Assembly (NCBI RefSeq): GCF_006385595.1 | Contig: NZ_CP041046.1 | Location: forward strand, 4,355,001-4,419,000 | Origin: Luteibacter pinisoli | GTDB taxonomy: Bacteria; Pseudomonadota; Gammaproteobacteria; Xanthomonadales; Rhodanobacteraceae | Length of the DNA: 64,000 nucleotides | Reading direction: 5' to 3' | Part shown: positions 1 to 8,550 of the stretch, piece by piece | How the letters are laid out: every line of letters begins with the position of its first letter | Numbering within the stretch: position 1 is the stretch's first letter | Program-made: the position numbers and the translations under genes | Notes under the pieces: generated by a model | What the model was told of the DNA's origin: nothing | What the model saw: the letters and a program-made list of their open reading frames with translations, nothing else | The model's database searches: none

Positions 1-608
1 ACACCGCGTACCGCTTCAAGAACGCCGACGGCAAGATCGGTTACTTCAGCGAGGAAGGCCGCCCGCTCGTCGGTTCGTTCCTGCGCATCCCGGTCGACTT
101 CACCCGTATCTCGTCGCAGTTCAGCGCCGGCCGCATGCATCCCATCCTCGGCAAGATGCGCGCCCATAAGGGCGTCGACTACGCCGCCCCCACCGGTACG
201 CCCATCCACGCCGCCGGCGATGGCGTGGTCAAGTTCCGCGGCTGGATGAATGGCTACGGCAACTTCGTGGTCATCCAGCACAACGGCACCATCAGCACCG
301 CTTACGGCCACATGTCGCGCTTCGCCAACCTGCGCGTCGGCCAGCACGTGAGCCAGGGCGCCACCATCGGCTTCGTCGGCATGACCGGCCTGGCCACCGG
401 CCCGCACCTGCATTACGAATTCCGCGTCAACAACGTACAGCGCGACCCGCAGTCGGTCACCCTGCCGAAGCCGGAGCCGCTTCCGGCCGCGCAGCTGGCA
501 AAGTTCAAGAAGGAAGTGGTCGGCCCGCAGCTGGCTCGCCTGAACCAGCTGGATAGCAACTACAAGCTCGCCAGCGCCAAGGGCGCCACCGCCTCGAGCG
601 ACGACTGA
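1..608 (+). CDS. M23 family metallopeptidase, 3' part (LytM/MepM-like)
   Basis: This is the C-terminal end of a murein endopeptidase; the frame is open from the window edge, so the start lies outside. The LytM fold is complete: the zinc ligands of the HxxxD motif sit in 'HKGVDYAAPTGTP' and the HxH motif in 'GPHLHYEFR', so the enzyme should be catalytically competent. The residues before it ('FSEEGRPLVGSFLRIPVDF') match the stretch that precedes the peptidase domain in MepM/YebA-type proteins. It probably acts in the periplasm, cutting peptidoglycan cross-links. It ends 2 bases before anmK, so the two cell-wall genes are probably co-transcribed. A methionine in frame at 135 is not the real start. 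Confidence 0.93.
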   Translation, partial: TAYRFKNADGKIGYFSEEGRPLVGSFLRIPVDFTRISSQFSAGRMHPILGKMRAHKGVDYAAPTGTPIHAAGDGVVKFRGWMNGYGNFVVIQHNGTISTAYGHMSRFANLRVGQHVSQGATIGFVGMTGLATGPHLHYEFRVNNVQRDPQSVTLPKPEPLPAAQLAKFKKEVVGPQLARLNQLDSNYKLASAKGATASSDD

Positions 609-610
609 GC

Positions 611-1729
611 GTGGCACACGCGTCGGATGGCCTGTACCTGGGCCTTATCTCGGGTACCAGCGCGGACGGCATCGACGCCGCGCTGGTCCGCTTCACCGAT
701 ACCCGCCCCGCGCTTGTCGCGGGGCTGACGTATCCGTGGGACGAAACGCTGCGCGAACGCATCCTCGCCGTCGCCCAGGACGAGCAGCGCCTCGACCTCG
801 ACGGTTACGGCTACCTTGATGTCGCGGTCGGCCGCGCCTTCGCCGATGCCGCGCAGGCGGTGCTGGCCAAGGCAGGCGTGAACGCAGGCGATGTGCGCGC
901 CATCGGTTCGCACGGCCAGACGATTCGCCATCGCCCGGATGGATCGCACCCGTTTACCCTGCAGATCGGCGATCCCTCGGTGATCGCGGAGCGCACGCGC
1001 ATCGACACCGTCGCCGACTTCCGCCGTGCCGACGTGGCCGCCGGTGGCCAGGGCGCACCGCTGGTGCCGGCGTTCCATGCCACCGTATTGCGCCCGGCCA
1101 CCGGCGCGCGCGTGGTGTTGAACCTGGGCGGCATCGCCAACGTCACACGGCTGACGACCGAGGGCGGCGTCATCGGCTTCGATACCGGCCCGGCCAACGG
1201 CCTGATGGATGCGTGGTGCCTGCGGCATCGCGGTGAGGCGTTTGACCGTGACGGCATGTTCGCTGCCTCCGGCACCGTCGATCCGGACCTGCTCGCCGAG
1301 CTGCTCGACGATGCGTACTTCATCCTGCCGCCACCCAAGAGCACCGGGCGCGAGCACTTTCATCTTGCGTGGCTTGATGCGCATCCGCGCGTGGCCGAGC
1401 TGCCGCCGGAAGACGTCCAGGCGACGCTGCTTGCACTGAGCGCGGTGTCGGTGACCGATGCCATCCGCCAGCATGCGGCCGATGCCACGGACGTGATCGC
1501 CTGCGGTGGCGGCGTGCACAACGCTGCGCTGATGCATGCGATCGAGAGCCGGCTCGAAGGCCGGCCGCTGCGTTCAAGCCGTGATTTCGGGATCGATCCG
1601 GACGTGATGGAAGCCATGGGCTTCGCGTGGCTGGCATTCCGCCGGTTGCGCGGCGAACCCGGCAACCTGCCCGCGGTCACGGGCGCTGCTGGCCCGCGAT
1701 TGCTCGGCGCCCTGTACGCCGCACCGTAA
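611..1729 (+). CDS. anmK: Anhydro-N-acetylmuramic acid kinase AnmK
   Basis: AnmK cleaves and phosphorylates 1,6-anhydro-MurNAc to MurNAc-6-phosphate in cytoplasmic peptidoglycan recycling. The 372-residue length fits the family. The N-terminal 'GLISGTSADGIDAALV' is the nucleotide-binding signature, followed by 'IGSHGQTIRHRP', 'NLGGIANVT' and the C-terminal 'CGGGVHN' of the sugar kinase/actin fold. The start is a GTG 2 bases after the M23 stop. Pairing with a murein endopeptidase, plus an AmpG-like permease nearby, is consistent with recycling of wall fragments. Confidence 0.96.
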   Translation: MAHASDGLYLGLISGTSADGIDAALVRFTDTRPALVAGLTYPWDETLRERILAVAQDEQRLDLDGYGYLDVAVGRAFADAAQAVLAKAGVNAGDVRAIGSHGQTIRHRPDGSHPFTLQIGDPSVIAERTRIDTVADFRRADVAAGGQGAPLVPAFHATVLRPATGARVVLNLGGIANVTRLTTEGGVIGFDTGPANGLMDAWCLRHRGEAFDRDGMFAASGTVDPDLLAELLDDAYFILPPPKSTGREHFHLAWLDAHPRVAELPPEDVQATLLALSAVSVTDAIRQHAADATDVIACGGGVHNAALMHAIESRLEGRPLRSSRDFGIDPDVMEAMGFAWLAFRRLRGEPGNLPAVTGAAGPRLLGALYAAP

Positions 1730-1731
1730 CG

Positions 1732-2046
1732 CTATCGCCGCTCTTCGGCGGTGCCTCGCTCGTAGGATTTCGCGGCTTCGGACAGCGACGCCGGCGAGGC
1801 CATCGTCAAGGCCGACAGCGCTTCCTGGAACGCGGCCTGCTCCTCGGCATCCCACGCACCGGTCAGGTGCGCGATGTCGCCGGGCTCAAGCAATAGCTCG
1901 CTGAACACGTCGCCCGGGCTCAAGCCGAGTCCGTACCGCAACGCGTGCAGTATGACTTCGTTGATCGACCAGCGGCGTTCCCGGGCGAGCTGCTTGATCC
2001 GCTCGGCCATCTGCTCGTCGATATGTCGTACCACGATATCCGGCAC
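1732..2046 (-). CDS. Ribbon-helix-helix (Arc/FitA-type) DNA-binding protein
   Basis: A 104-residue protein whose first ~45 residues ('MPDIVVRHIDEQMAERIKQL...' then 'RRWSINEVILHALRYGLGL') fit a ribbon-helix-helix fold: one beta strand and two helices. The C-terminal half is acidic and not recognised. Such N-termini occur in FitA-like antitoxins and in stand-alone repressors. No toxin (for example a PIN protein) lies beside it, so an antitoxin role is not supported here. It converges on anmK with a 2-base gap. Confidence 0.7.
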   Translation of the reverse strand: MPDIVVRHIDEQMAERIKQLARERRWSINEVILHALRYGLGLSPGDVFSELLLEPGDIAHLTGAWDAEEQAAFQEALSALTMASPASLSEAAKSYERGTAEERR

Positions 2047-2128
2047 GTGCGTAACCTCCTTCGCGCATGCCCCCTGTGTGGCGAATCTTACACAGGTTGC
2101 CCGGGGGCGCGCATATACGCCTGTCGCA

Positions 2129-3430
2129 CTATTCCTCCACGGCAGCCGGTGCCGGCAGGCCGCGCCAGAGGATGGCCAGGACGATCAGGGTGGGCACGAT
2201 GGACACCGTGCTCACCACGAACAACGCGGTGTATCCCGCGTCCTTGACGAGGAAGCCGGAGAACCCGCCCAGCAGTTTGCCCGGCAGGTTGGCCAGCGCA
2301 CTGAGCAACGCGTACTGGGTCGCGGTGAAGCGGCGGTTGACCAGGCCCGACATGAAGGCCACGAGCACGGGCCCGGCGAAACCCTGGGCGAAGTTGTCGC
2401 CCGACAGCGTGGCGACGAAGGCCCAGGTCTGCCCCGGGTTCTGCGCCATCAGCAGGTAAAGCATGTTGGACAGCGCCACGCCGATCGCGGACACCACCAG
2501 CAGGCGGCGCATCTCGAACCGGGTGACCGCCCAGCCGCCCAGCAGCGCACCGGCGATGCCGACGATGACGCCGTACACCTTCGATACCTCGGCAATCTGC
2601 GTCTTGCTGAAGCCCGCATCGAGATAGAACGGGTAGGCCATCACGCCGAGCATCTGGTCGGGCAGGCGGAACAGCGCCACGAACAGCAGCAGGCCCAGCG
2701 ACAGCGCCACGCCGAAGCGCGCGAAGAAATCACGGAACGGCCCGATGAAACCTTCCTGCACGGCCACGGCGAAGGGCACGCGCTCACGCACGCGATGTTC
2801 CGGCTCGCGCGCGACCAGCACCGTGGCCAGCGGAATGAGCAGCAGGACGCATATGGCCATGTAGCCCTTCTGCCAGCCCAGCGCGTCCGCCACGATGAGG
2901 ATGCCCGCGCCACCGGCGATCAGGCCCAGCCGATAGCCCAGCGTATACGTGGCGGCGAGCGCGCCCTGCGCTTCCGGCGGGGCGATCTCCACGCGGTAGG
3001 CGTCGACGGCGATGTCCACCGTGGCGCCGGCGAACGCGGCCAGCAGGGTCATCCCGAGGAACCGCGGCAGCGATTCCGACGGCGGGAACGCGGCCATGCC
3101 CATCAGGCCCGCCGCAAGCAGGAGCAAGGCGAACAGCAGCCAGCCGCGACGCTGGCCCAGCCGGCAGAACAGCGGAAGGTAGAGCTTGTCGACCGCCGGT
3201 GCCCAGACGAACTTGAAGTTGTAGGCGAAGGTAACGAAGGAGGCGACGCCGATGGCGCCGTAGTCCACGCCCGATTCCTTCAGCCACGCCGACAGCGTAT
3301 TACCGACCAGCAGGAACGGCAGGCCCGAGGCCAGGCCGAGGAACAGCATGACCACCGCGCCCGGCTGGGCGAACGCGGCGAACAGCCCACGCCAGCCCTT
3401 GTAGCGGGCCTTCACCGCTGTTTCGGTCAC
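2129..3430 (-). CDS. AmpG-like MFS permease
   Basis: A polytopic inner-membrane protein of about 433 residues with about 12 hydrophobic segments. It resembles the AmpG/AT-1 branch of the major facilitator superfamily: 'FLGLASGLPFLLVGNTLSAWL' near the N-terminus, 'GATVDIAVDAYRVE' and 'GSGFSGF'-like glycine-rich turns. AmpG proteins import anhydro-muropeptides, which would suit the nearby anmK. The start chosen is the GTG at 3430 (GTGA overlap with the xth stop), implying translational coupling; the frame is open further upstream but that part is inside xth. Substrate is inferred from family. Confidence 0.85.
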   Translation of the reverse strand: MTETAVKARYKGWRGLFAAFAQPGAVVMLFLGLASGLPFLLVGNTLSAWLKESGVDYGAIGVASFVTFAYNFKFVWAPAVDKLYLPLFCRLGQRRGWLLFALLLLAAGLMGMAAFPPSESLPRFLGMTLLAAFAGATVDIAVDAYRVEIAPPEAQGALAATYTLGYRLGLIAGGAGILIVADALGWQKGYMAICVLLLIPLATVLVAREPEHRVRERVPFAVAVQEGFIGPFRDFFARFGVALSLGLLLFVALFRLPDQMLGVMAYPFYLDAGFSKTQIAEVSKVYGVIVGIAGALLGGWAVTRFEMRRLLVVSAIGVALSNMLYLLMAQNPGQTWAFVATLSGDNFAQGFAGPVLVAFMSGLVNRRFTATQYALLSALANLPGKLLGGFSGFLVKDAGYTALFVVSTVSIVPTLIVLAILWRGLPAPAAVEE

Positions 3431-4197
3431 TCGGCGTAGTCCACGGTGAACGGCGCATGGTCGGAGAAGCGCTCGTCGCGGTAGATCGAGCAATCACGCA
3501 GGCGATCGCGAAGCCCCGGCGTCACGATCTGGTAGTCGATGCGCCAACCCACGTTGTTCGCGCGGGCCTGGCCACGGTTGGACCACCACGTGTATTCCAC
3601 GGCATCCGGCTTCAGCGCACGGAAGCTGTCGACCCAGCCGATCTCCTTGAACAGCAGGTCCAGCCAGGCACGCTCCTGCGGCAGGCAGCCGGAATTCTTC
3701 TGGTTCGAGGTCCAGTTCTTGATGTCGTCCTTGGTGTGCACGATGTTCCAGTCGCCGCACAGCACGTAGTCACGGCCGCTGGCGGCCCACTCGCGGAAGA
3801 TCGGTGTCAGCCATTCCATGATGCGGAACTTGTACTGCTGGCGTTCGTCACCGGACGAACCGGAAGGGATGTAGAACGACACGACGCTGAGATTGCCGTA
3901 GCGCGCTTCGATGTAGCGCCCCTCGCAGTCGAAGTCCTCGCGGCCCAGCGACGTGCGGATTTCGTCCGGCTCGCGCTTCGAATAGATGGCGACGCCGCTG
4001 TAGCCCTTCTTGCTGCGGGCATCGTGATAGAAGCAATGATGGCCGTCCGGGCGGAACATCGGGTCGGTCAGCTGCGCTTCCTGCGCCTTGGTTTCCTGCA
4101 GGCAGACCACGTCGGCGTCCTGCTGGCGCAACCACTCGAAGACGCCCTTGGTGGCGGCCGAGCGGATGCCGTTGGCATTCAGGGAAATGATGCGCAT
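3427..4197 (-). CDS. xth: Exodeoxyribonuclease III
   Basis: A 256-residue EEP-superfamily enzyme: 3'-5' exonuclease and AP endonuclease of base-excision repair. Visible motifs are 'LNANGIRSA' at the N-terminus, 'QETKAQ' with the metal-binding Glu, 'CGDWNIVH' with catalytic Asp/Asn, and the terminal 'SDHAPFTVDY' carrying the Asp-His pair. The start is ATG 4197, where homology begins; the frame runs on upstream to 4284 without similarity. First gene of a two-gene operon with the permease, divergent from pyrE. Confidence 0.95.
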   Translation of the reverse strand: MRIISLNANGIRSAATKGVFEWLRQQDADVVCLQETKAQEAQLTDPMFRPDGHHCFYHDARSKKGYSGVAIYSKREPDEIRTSLGREDFDCEGRYIEARYGNLSVVSFYIPSGSSGDERQQYKFRIMEWLTPIFREWAASGRDYVLCGDWNIVHTKDDIKNWTSNQKNSGCLPQERAWLDLLFKEIGWVDSFRALKPDAVEYTWWSNRGQARANNVGWRIDYQIVTPGLRDRLRDCSIYRDERFSDHAPFTVDYAE

Positions 4198-4297
4198 GGG
4201 ATCTCGTGTCGGGTAGCGATGCGCCCATGATAGCAACCGGGGCGTGCCCGGGCCCCTCGCGGTACCATGGCGCCTTGCTTTCACCGGACCCTATGCC

Positions 4298-4945
4298 GTG
4301 CACGATTATCAGCGCGAATTCATCGAGCTCACGCTCGCCCGAGACGTCCTTCGCTTCGGCGAGTTCACCCTGAAGTCCGGGCGCACCAGCCCCTACTTCT
4401 TCAATATGGGCCGGATTGATTCGGGCGCCGCGCTGGCCCGCCTCGGCCGCTCATACGCCGCGGCCGCCGTCCGTTCAGGCGTCGCCTTCGACATGCTGTT
4501 CGGCCCGGCCTACAAGGGCATCGCCCTCGCCGCCGCCACGGCTATCGCCCTGGCGGACACCCAGGACCGCGACGTGCCCTGGGCCTACAACCGCAAGGAA
4601 GCCAAGGACCACGGCGAAGGCGGCACCCTGGTAGGCGCCCCGCTCACCGGCCGGGTGCTGATCGTCGATGACGTGATGACCGCCGGCACCGCGGTGCGCG
4701 AATCGCTGGAACTGATCCGCGCGCAGGGCGCCGAGCCGGCCGGCGTGCTCATCGCGCTGGACCGCCAGGAACGCGGCCAGGGCGAGCTTTCCGCCGCCCA
4801 GGAAGTGGCCGCGCAGTTCGGCATCCCGGTCATCGCCATCGCCAGCCTGGCCGACGTGCTCACGTACGCCGGCGAACGGCCGGAACTGGCGGCTGAACAT
4901 GAACGCCTCGTGGCCTATCGCGCGCAGTACGGCGTGAAGGCCTGA
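4298..4945 (+). CDS. pyrE: Orotate phosphoribosyltransferase
   Basis: PyrE transfers ribose-phosphate from PRPP to orotate in pyrimidine synthesis. 'FGEFTLKSGRTSPYFFN' is the orotate-binding N-terminal signature and 'VLIVDDVMTAGTAVRES' the PRPP-binding loop; 'GPAYKGI' and 'RKEAKDHGEGG' are the other conserved blocks. The GTG at 4298 gives 215 residues starting VHDYQREF, matching the family's usual N-terminus. An upstream in-frame ATG at 4244 would add 18 unrelated residues, and the ATG at 4295 is out of frame. Divergent from xth. Confidence 0.95.
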   Translation: MHDYQREFIELTLARDVLRFGEFTLKSGRTSPYFFNMGRIDSGAALARLGRSYAAAAVRSGVAFDMLFGPAYKGIALAAATAIALADTQDRDVPWAYNRKEAKDHGEGGTLVGAPLTGRVLIVDDVMTAGTAVRESLELIRAQGAEPAGVLIALDRQERGQGELSAAQEVAAQFGIPVIAIASLADVLTYAGERPELAAEHERLVAYRAQYGVKA

Positions 4946-5045
4946 CGAAACCCACGACCGCGTCACGCGGCCACAAGCGGTTGCAGCGGGCGCGTCGTTC
5001 ACGGCGCGCGCCGCTGGCTATACTGCCCGCTCAGGAGGGGAAACC

Positions 5046-5696
5046 ATGCGAGCAGTGCGTTACATCTGGGCGGGGACGGCGTTGATCGCTGCCATGTCCG
5101 CCACCGCCTTTCAGAACGACAAGAACAACAGCGCCTACCGCTATCGGTGGCGGGACGCGTCCGGGCAGTCGTACTTCAGCGACAGCCTGACGTCGGACGC
5201 CCTGAAGGTCGGGTACGACGTGGTGAATTCGCAGGGCATGGTCGTTCGCCATGTCGATCGCCAGCTCACCACGGACGAGCGCGCGGCCGCCAAGAAGGTG
5301 GCTGACCAGCAGGCTGCCGCGAAGGCCGTGGCCGACCAGCAGGCCCGCGACGATGCGCAGACCCTGAACGCCTACCCCACGGAAGAGGCGTACACCGCCG
5401 CCCGCCAGTCGCAGGTGGATAACTTCCACCAGGCCGTGAACACCACGCAGCTGAACCTGCAGGGCCAGGAGAAAACCCTCGCCGACCTGCTCAACCGCGC
5501 CGGCGACCTCGAGCGCGCCAAGCAGCCGGTGCCGCCGTACCTCACCGAGCGCATCGGCGAACAGCGCAATACGGTGGCCGGTCTGCGCGCCACCCTGCAG
5601 CGCCAGCAGGCCGCCGAAGCCTCGGCGAAGGCCGGCATGGCGGCGGATATCCAGCACTACCGCCAGCTCAAGGCCGCACGCGCCAACGGCGGCTAA
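5046..5696 (+). CDS. DUF4124-type periplasmic protein
   Basis: A 216-residue exported protein: signal peptide of about 21 residues, then 'YRYRWRDASGQSYFSDSLTSDAL', the short DUF4124 module (Tyr-x-Trp-x-Asp...Gly...Tyr-Ser-Asp), followed by an Ala/Gln-rich, probably coiled-coil region. The function of the domain is unknown. A strong Shine-Dalgarno AGGAGG lies at 5033-5038, and TATACT at 5019-5024 could be a -10 box, although no good -35 is visible. It converges on the phosphohexomutase gene. Confidence 0.8.
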   Translation: MRAVRYIWAGTALIAAMSATAFQNDKNNSAYRYRWRDASGQSYFSDSLTSDALKVGYDVVNSQGMVVRHVDRQLTTDERAAAKKVADQQAAAKAVADQQARDDAQTLNAYPTEEAYTAARQSQVDNFHQAVNTTQLNLQGQEKTLADLLNRAGDLERAKQPVPPYLTERIGEQRNTVAGLRATLQRQQAAEASAKAGMAADIQHYRQLKAARANGG

Positions 5697-5709
5697 GGCC
5701 GCCGTTCCC

Positions 5710-8070
5710 TCAGAAGGGCAGCTGCAGCTTCGCGTCCACGGCGTGAAGCTGCAGCCGGAAGGCCTGCTTCACCCGATCGAGCACCTTTGCGCTGTCGGCG
5801 TCGAAACGGAACACCAGGGCCGGCTGCGTGTGTGACGCACGGACGAGGCCCCAGCCATCCGGCCAGTCGGCACGAATGCCATCCAGCGTACTGAGCCGCG
5901 CATCGTCAAACGACGCCTTCGCACGGAAGGCCTCCATGAAGCGTGCCGGCGCACCCTCGGCCATCGGCAGGCGAATCTCCGGCGTGGACACGCTCTTCGG
6001 CAAGCCGTCGAAGATCTCCGCCGGCGTGCGCTCTTCCAGGTCCGCCGCAAGGATTTCCATCAGGCGCGCCGCGGCATAGATGCCGTCGTCGAAGCCGTAC
6101 CAGCGATTGTTGTCGGCGAAGAAGAAGTGGCCGCTCATCTCGCCTGCCAGCGCCGCGCCGGTCTCGCGCATCTTCGCCTTGATCAGTGAATGCCCCGTGC
6201 GCCACATCAGCGGCACGCCGGCGGCATCCTGGATCACCTTGCGCAGGTGGCCCGTGCATTTCACGTCGTAGATGACCGTGGCACCCGGGTTACGCGCCAG
6301 CACGTCCTGCGCGTAGAGCATCAGCAGGCGGTCCGGGTAGATGATCTCGCCGGCCGGCGTCACCACGCCGAGGCGGTCGCCATCGCCGTCGAACGCGATG
6401 CCGATATCCGCGCCAATCGTGTGCACGGCGGCGATCAGGTCCGCCAGGTTGCGGGGGTCGGACGGGTCCGGATGATGGTTCGGGAAGCGTCCGTCCACAT
6501 CGCAGTACAGCGGCACGACTTCGCAACCGATCTCTTCCAGGATGCGCGGGGCCACTTCGCTGGCGGCACCGTTACCGGCATCCACGACGATCTTCAGGCG
6601 GCGCTGGGTGGATACATCGTCGGCCACGCGCGTCACGTAGGCGTCGACCACGGACTGTTCGCGCCAGCTGCCGTGCCCGCCGGTCGGCAGGCCACCCGCG
6701 GCGATACGCCGATAAAGATCGGCCACCGCTTCTTCCGCCAGGGTCTCGCCGCCGATGACCACCTTGAAGCCGTTGTGATCGGCCGGGTTGTGGCTTCCCG
6801 TCACCGCCACGCCGCAGCCGGTCCCGAACTGGTAGCAGGCGAAATACACCAGGGGCGTGGGCACCACGCCCAGGTCGATGACGTCGATGCCCGCGTCGCG
6901 GAGGCCGTCGATCAGCGCGTTGGCCAGTTCAGGGCCGGATAGCCGGCCGTCACGACCGACGACGATCTCGCGCAATTCGCGTTCGTGCATCACCGCGCCC
7001 ACAGCCTGGCCGATCAGCCGGGCCACGTCAGCGGTGAGCGTCGTGCCAACCACGCCACGAATGTCGTAGGCGCGGAAGATGGCCGGGTCCACCGTGACAG
7101 GGGCGGCCGCGGGAGCGGGTTTCGGCCGGGCCGGGGGTGCCGTGGACTCCTGGTGGCCATCGGCCATGCCCGGCGAGGGCGGAAGACGCGGCTTCCGCTG
7201 CACGTCGGCGACGAGCACTTCTTCCTCTTCGGGCTGCTGCATCACCACCACCGGCTCCGGACGGCTGCGCGCCCAGAGCAGGAAGGCACCGCCGCCCAGG
7301 CCGATCAGCGCCAGCAGCGCCGCCAGCACCTCGGAGTGCGGAATCACGATGAAGGCGTGCGGCATGGCGGCGAAGACATACAGCGCCGTGCCAGGGATGC
7401 GCTTGCCATTGGCCTCGATATCGCCGCTATTGCTGCCATCCACCAGCAGGATGAGGCTGTCCGGGCCGTCACCCTGGCGCAGCTCGAGGCGACCGCCATG
7501 CGGCGAGACGCTGGAAAAACGCGTCGCGATGCCATCGAACGGGTATTCCAGCCATGCCCATGCGCGCAGGGCGCCGCTCATCTGCACGGGCTCGACCACG
7601 CTCAGCTGGCGCTTGCCGTCGCGCGACTGCGTGCTGGCCGACGGCGGTTCCGCCGAGCCCAGCGCCGCCATGAGCTGGGCTGCCTTGGCATAGCCAAACT
7701 CGCGGTAGTTCGCGCGCACCACCTCGTCGAGGCCCGGGCTGAAGATCTCCACCGCCTGGGCCGCGGGTACAAGGGTACGCAGGCGGGCCGCCGCCGCGGG
7801 GCGATCATCAATCGTGGCCAGCAGCGTCGGATCCGCCACCGCGCCCTGGAACTGCTTGCGCAGGCCCGCGTACTCGGTGGTCAGCGCACTGACCACCTCG
7901 GTCTGCGCCGTCCGGACCTGGGCCGCCGCGTTTTCCTCATCGGCGATCAGCCACGCCTGCCAGGCGCAGAACGCGCCCGACACGATAAGCACGGTCGCTC
8001 CCACCAGCGTGAGCAGCTGCCGTGCATTGACGCGAGGCCCCCGCCCCACCCCTCCTGCTTTCCGAGCCAT
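5710..8070 (-). CDS. algC: Phosphomannomutase/phosphoglucomutase with N-terminal membrane-sensor extension
   Basis: The C-terminal ~450 residues are a complete alpha-D-phosphohexomutase: 'RAYDIRGVVGTTL' at the domain start, the phosphoserine loop 'VTGSHNPADHNGF' (Ser near residue 426), the Mg site 'DGDGDRLGV' (near 560) and the sugar-binding 'GEMSGHFFFAD'. It makes mannose-1-P and glucose-1-P for exopolysaccharide and LPS sugars. The first ~330 residues are unusual for a soluble mutase: a membrane segment (about 17-40), a ~200-residue probably periplasmic domain, a second membrane segment ('VLAALLALIGLGGGAFLLW', about 248-268) and a Pro/Ala-rich linker. At 786 residues it is much longer than classical ~460-residue enzymes. 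Lies 24 bases downstream of dut. Confidence 0.93.
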   Translation of the reverse strand: MARKAGGVGRGPRVNARQLLTLVGATVLIVSGAFCAWQAWLIADEENAAAQVRTAQTEVVSALTTEYAGLRKQFQGAVADPTLLATIDDRPAAAARLRTLVPAAQAVEIFSPGLDEVVRANYREFGYAKAAQLMAALGSAEPPSASTQSRDGKRQLSVVEPVQMSGALRAWAWLEYPFDGIATRFSSVSPHGGRLELRQGDGPDSLILLVDGSNSGDIEANGKRIPGTALYVFAAMPHAFIVIPHSEVLAALLALIGLGGGAFLLWARSRPEPVVVMQQPEEEEVLVADVQRKPRLPPSPGMADGHQESTAPPARPKPAPAAAPVTVDPAIFRAYDIRGVVGTTLTADVARLIGQAVGAVMHERELREIVVGRDGRLSGPELANALIDGLRDAGIDVIDLGVVPTPLVYFACYQFGTGCGVAVTGSHNPADHNGFKVVIGGETLAEEAVADLYRRIAAGGLPTGGHGSWREQSVVDAYVTRVADDVSTQRRLKIVVDAGNGAASEVAPRILEEIGCEVVPLYCDVDGRFPNHHPDPSDPRNLADLIAAVHTIGADIGIAFDGDGDRLGVVTPAGEIIYPDRLLMLYAQDVLARNPGATVIYDVKCTGHLRKVIQDAAGVPLMWRTGHSLIKAKMRETGAALAGEMSGHFFFADNNRWYGFDDGIYAAARLMEILAADLEERTPAEIFDGLPKSVSTPEIRLPMAEGAPARFMEAFRAKASFDDARLSTLDGIRADWPDGWGLVRASHTQPALVFRFDADSAKVLDRVKQAFRLQLHAVDAKLQLPF

Positions 8071-8094
8071 GTTGCCCCTTACCCTCTCGGAGGA

Positions 8095-8550
8095 TCAGTT
8101 AACGCCGGTGGATCCAAAACCGCCCTCGCCCCGGCGCGACGGTGAAAACCCGTCGACGACGCGCAGGCGCGCCCGCCCGACCGGCACGAGCAATAATTGC
8201 GCAATACGGTCCCCGGGTGTGATGGTCAATTCGGCAGTTCCACGATTCCATGCCGAAATCATCAGCGGCCCCTGGTAGTCCGCGTCGATCACGCCCACCA
8301 GGTTACCCATGACCAGGCCCTGCTTATGGCCCAGCCCGGAACGCGGCACGATGAGCGCGCACCAGCCGGGGTCGCCGATATGAATGGCCATGCCCGTGGG
8401 CACCAGCACGCTTTCGCCCGGTTTCAGGGTGAGGGGCGCTTCCACGGCGGCGCGCAGGTCCATGCCCGCGCTGCCGTCCGTCGCCGGTTCCGGCAGGGGG
8501 ATGCTGTCGCCCAGGCGGGGGTCCAGCACCTTCAGTTCAATGTCGATCAA
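8095..8550 (-). CDS. dut: dUTP diphosphatase
   Basis: Trimeric dUTPase, 151 residues. All five motifs are visible: 'GSAGMDLRA', 'PRSGLGHKQG', 'GVIDADYQGP', 'GDRIAQLLLVPV' and the C-terminal 'GEGGFGSTG' P-loop-like arm. It hydrolyses dUTP to dUMP, preventing uracil incorporation. Its ATG overlaps the coaBC stop (ATGA at 8547-8550), and the phosphohexomutase gene follows. The coaBC-dut order is common in Gammaproteobacteria. Confidence 0.97.
   Translation of the reverse strand: MIDIELKVLDPRLGDSIPLPEPATDGSAGMDLRAAVEAPLTLKPGESVLVPTGMAIHIGDPGWCALIVPRSGLGHKQGLVMGNLVGVIDADYQGPLMISAWNRGTAELTITPGDRIAQLLLVPVGRARLRVVDGFSPSRRGEGGFGSTGVN

Noticed and set aside
1732..2046. Ribbon-helix-helix protein considered as the antitoxin of a toxin-antitoxin pair
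   Set aside because: No toxin-like gene is adjacent on the same strand.
1874..3439. A 521-codon open frame antisense to the AmpG-like permease
   Set aside because: Composition is Arg/Gln/His-rich, as expected for the shadow of a GC-rich gene; the opposite strand encodes a clear MFS permease.
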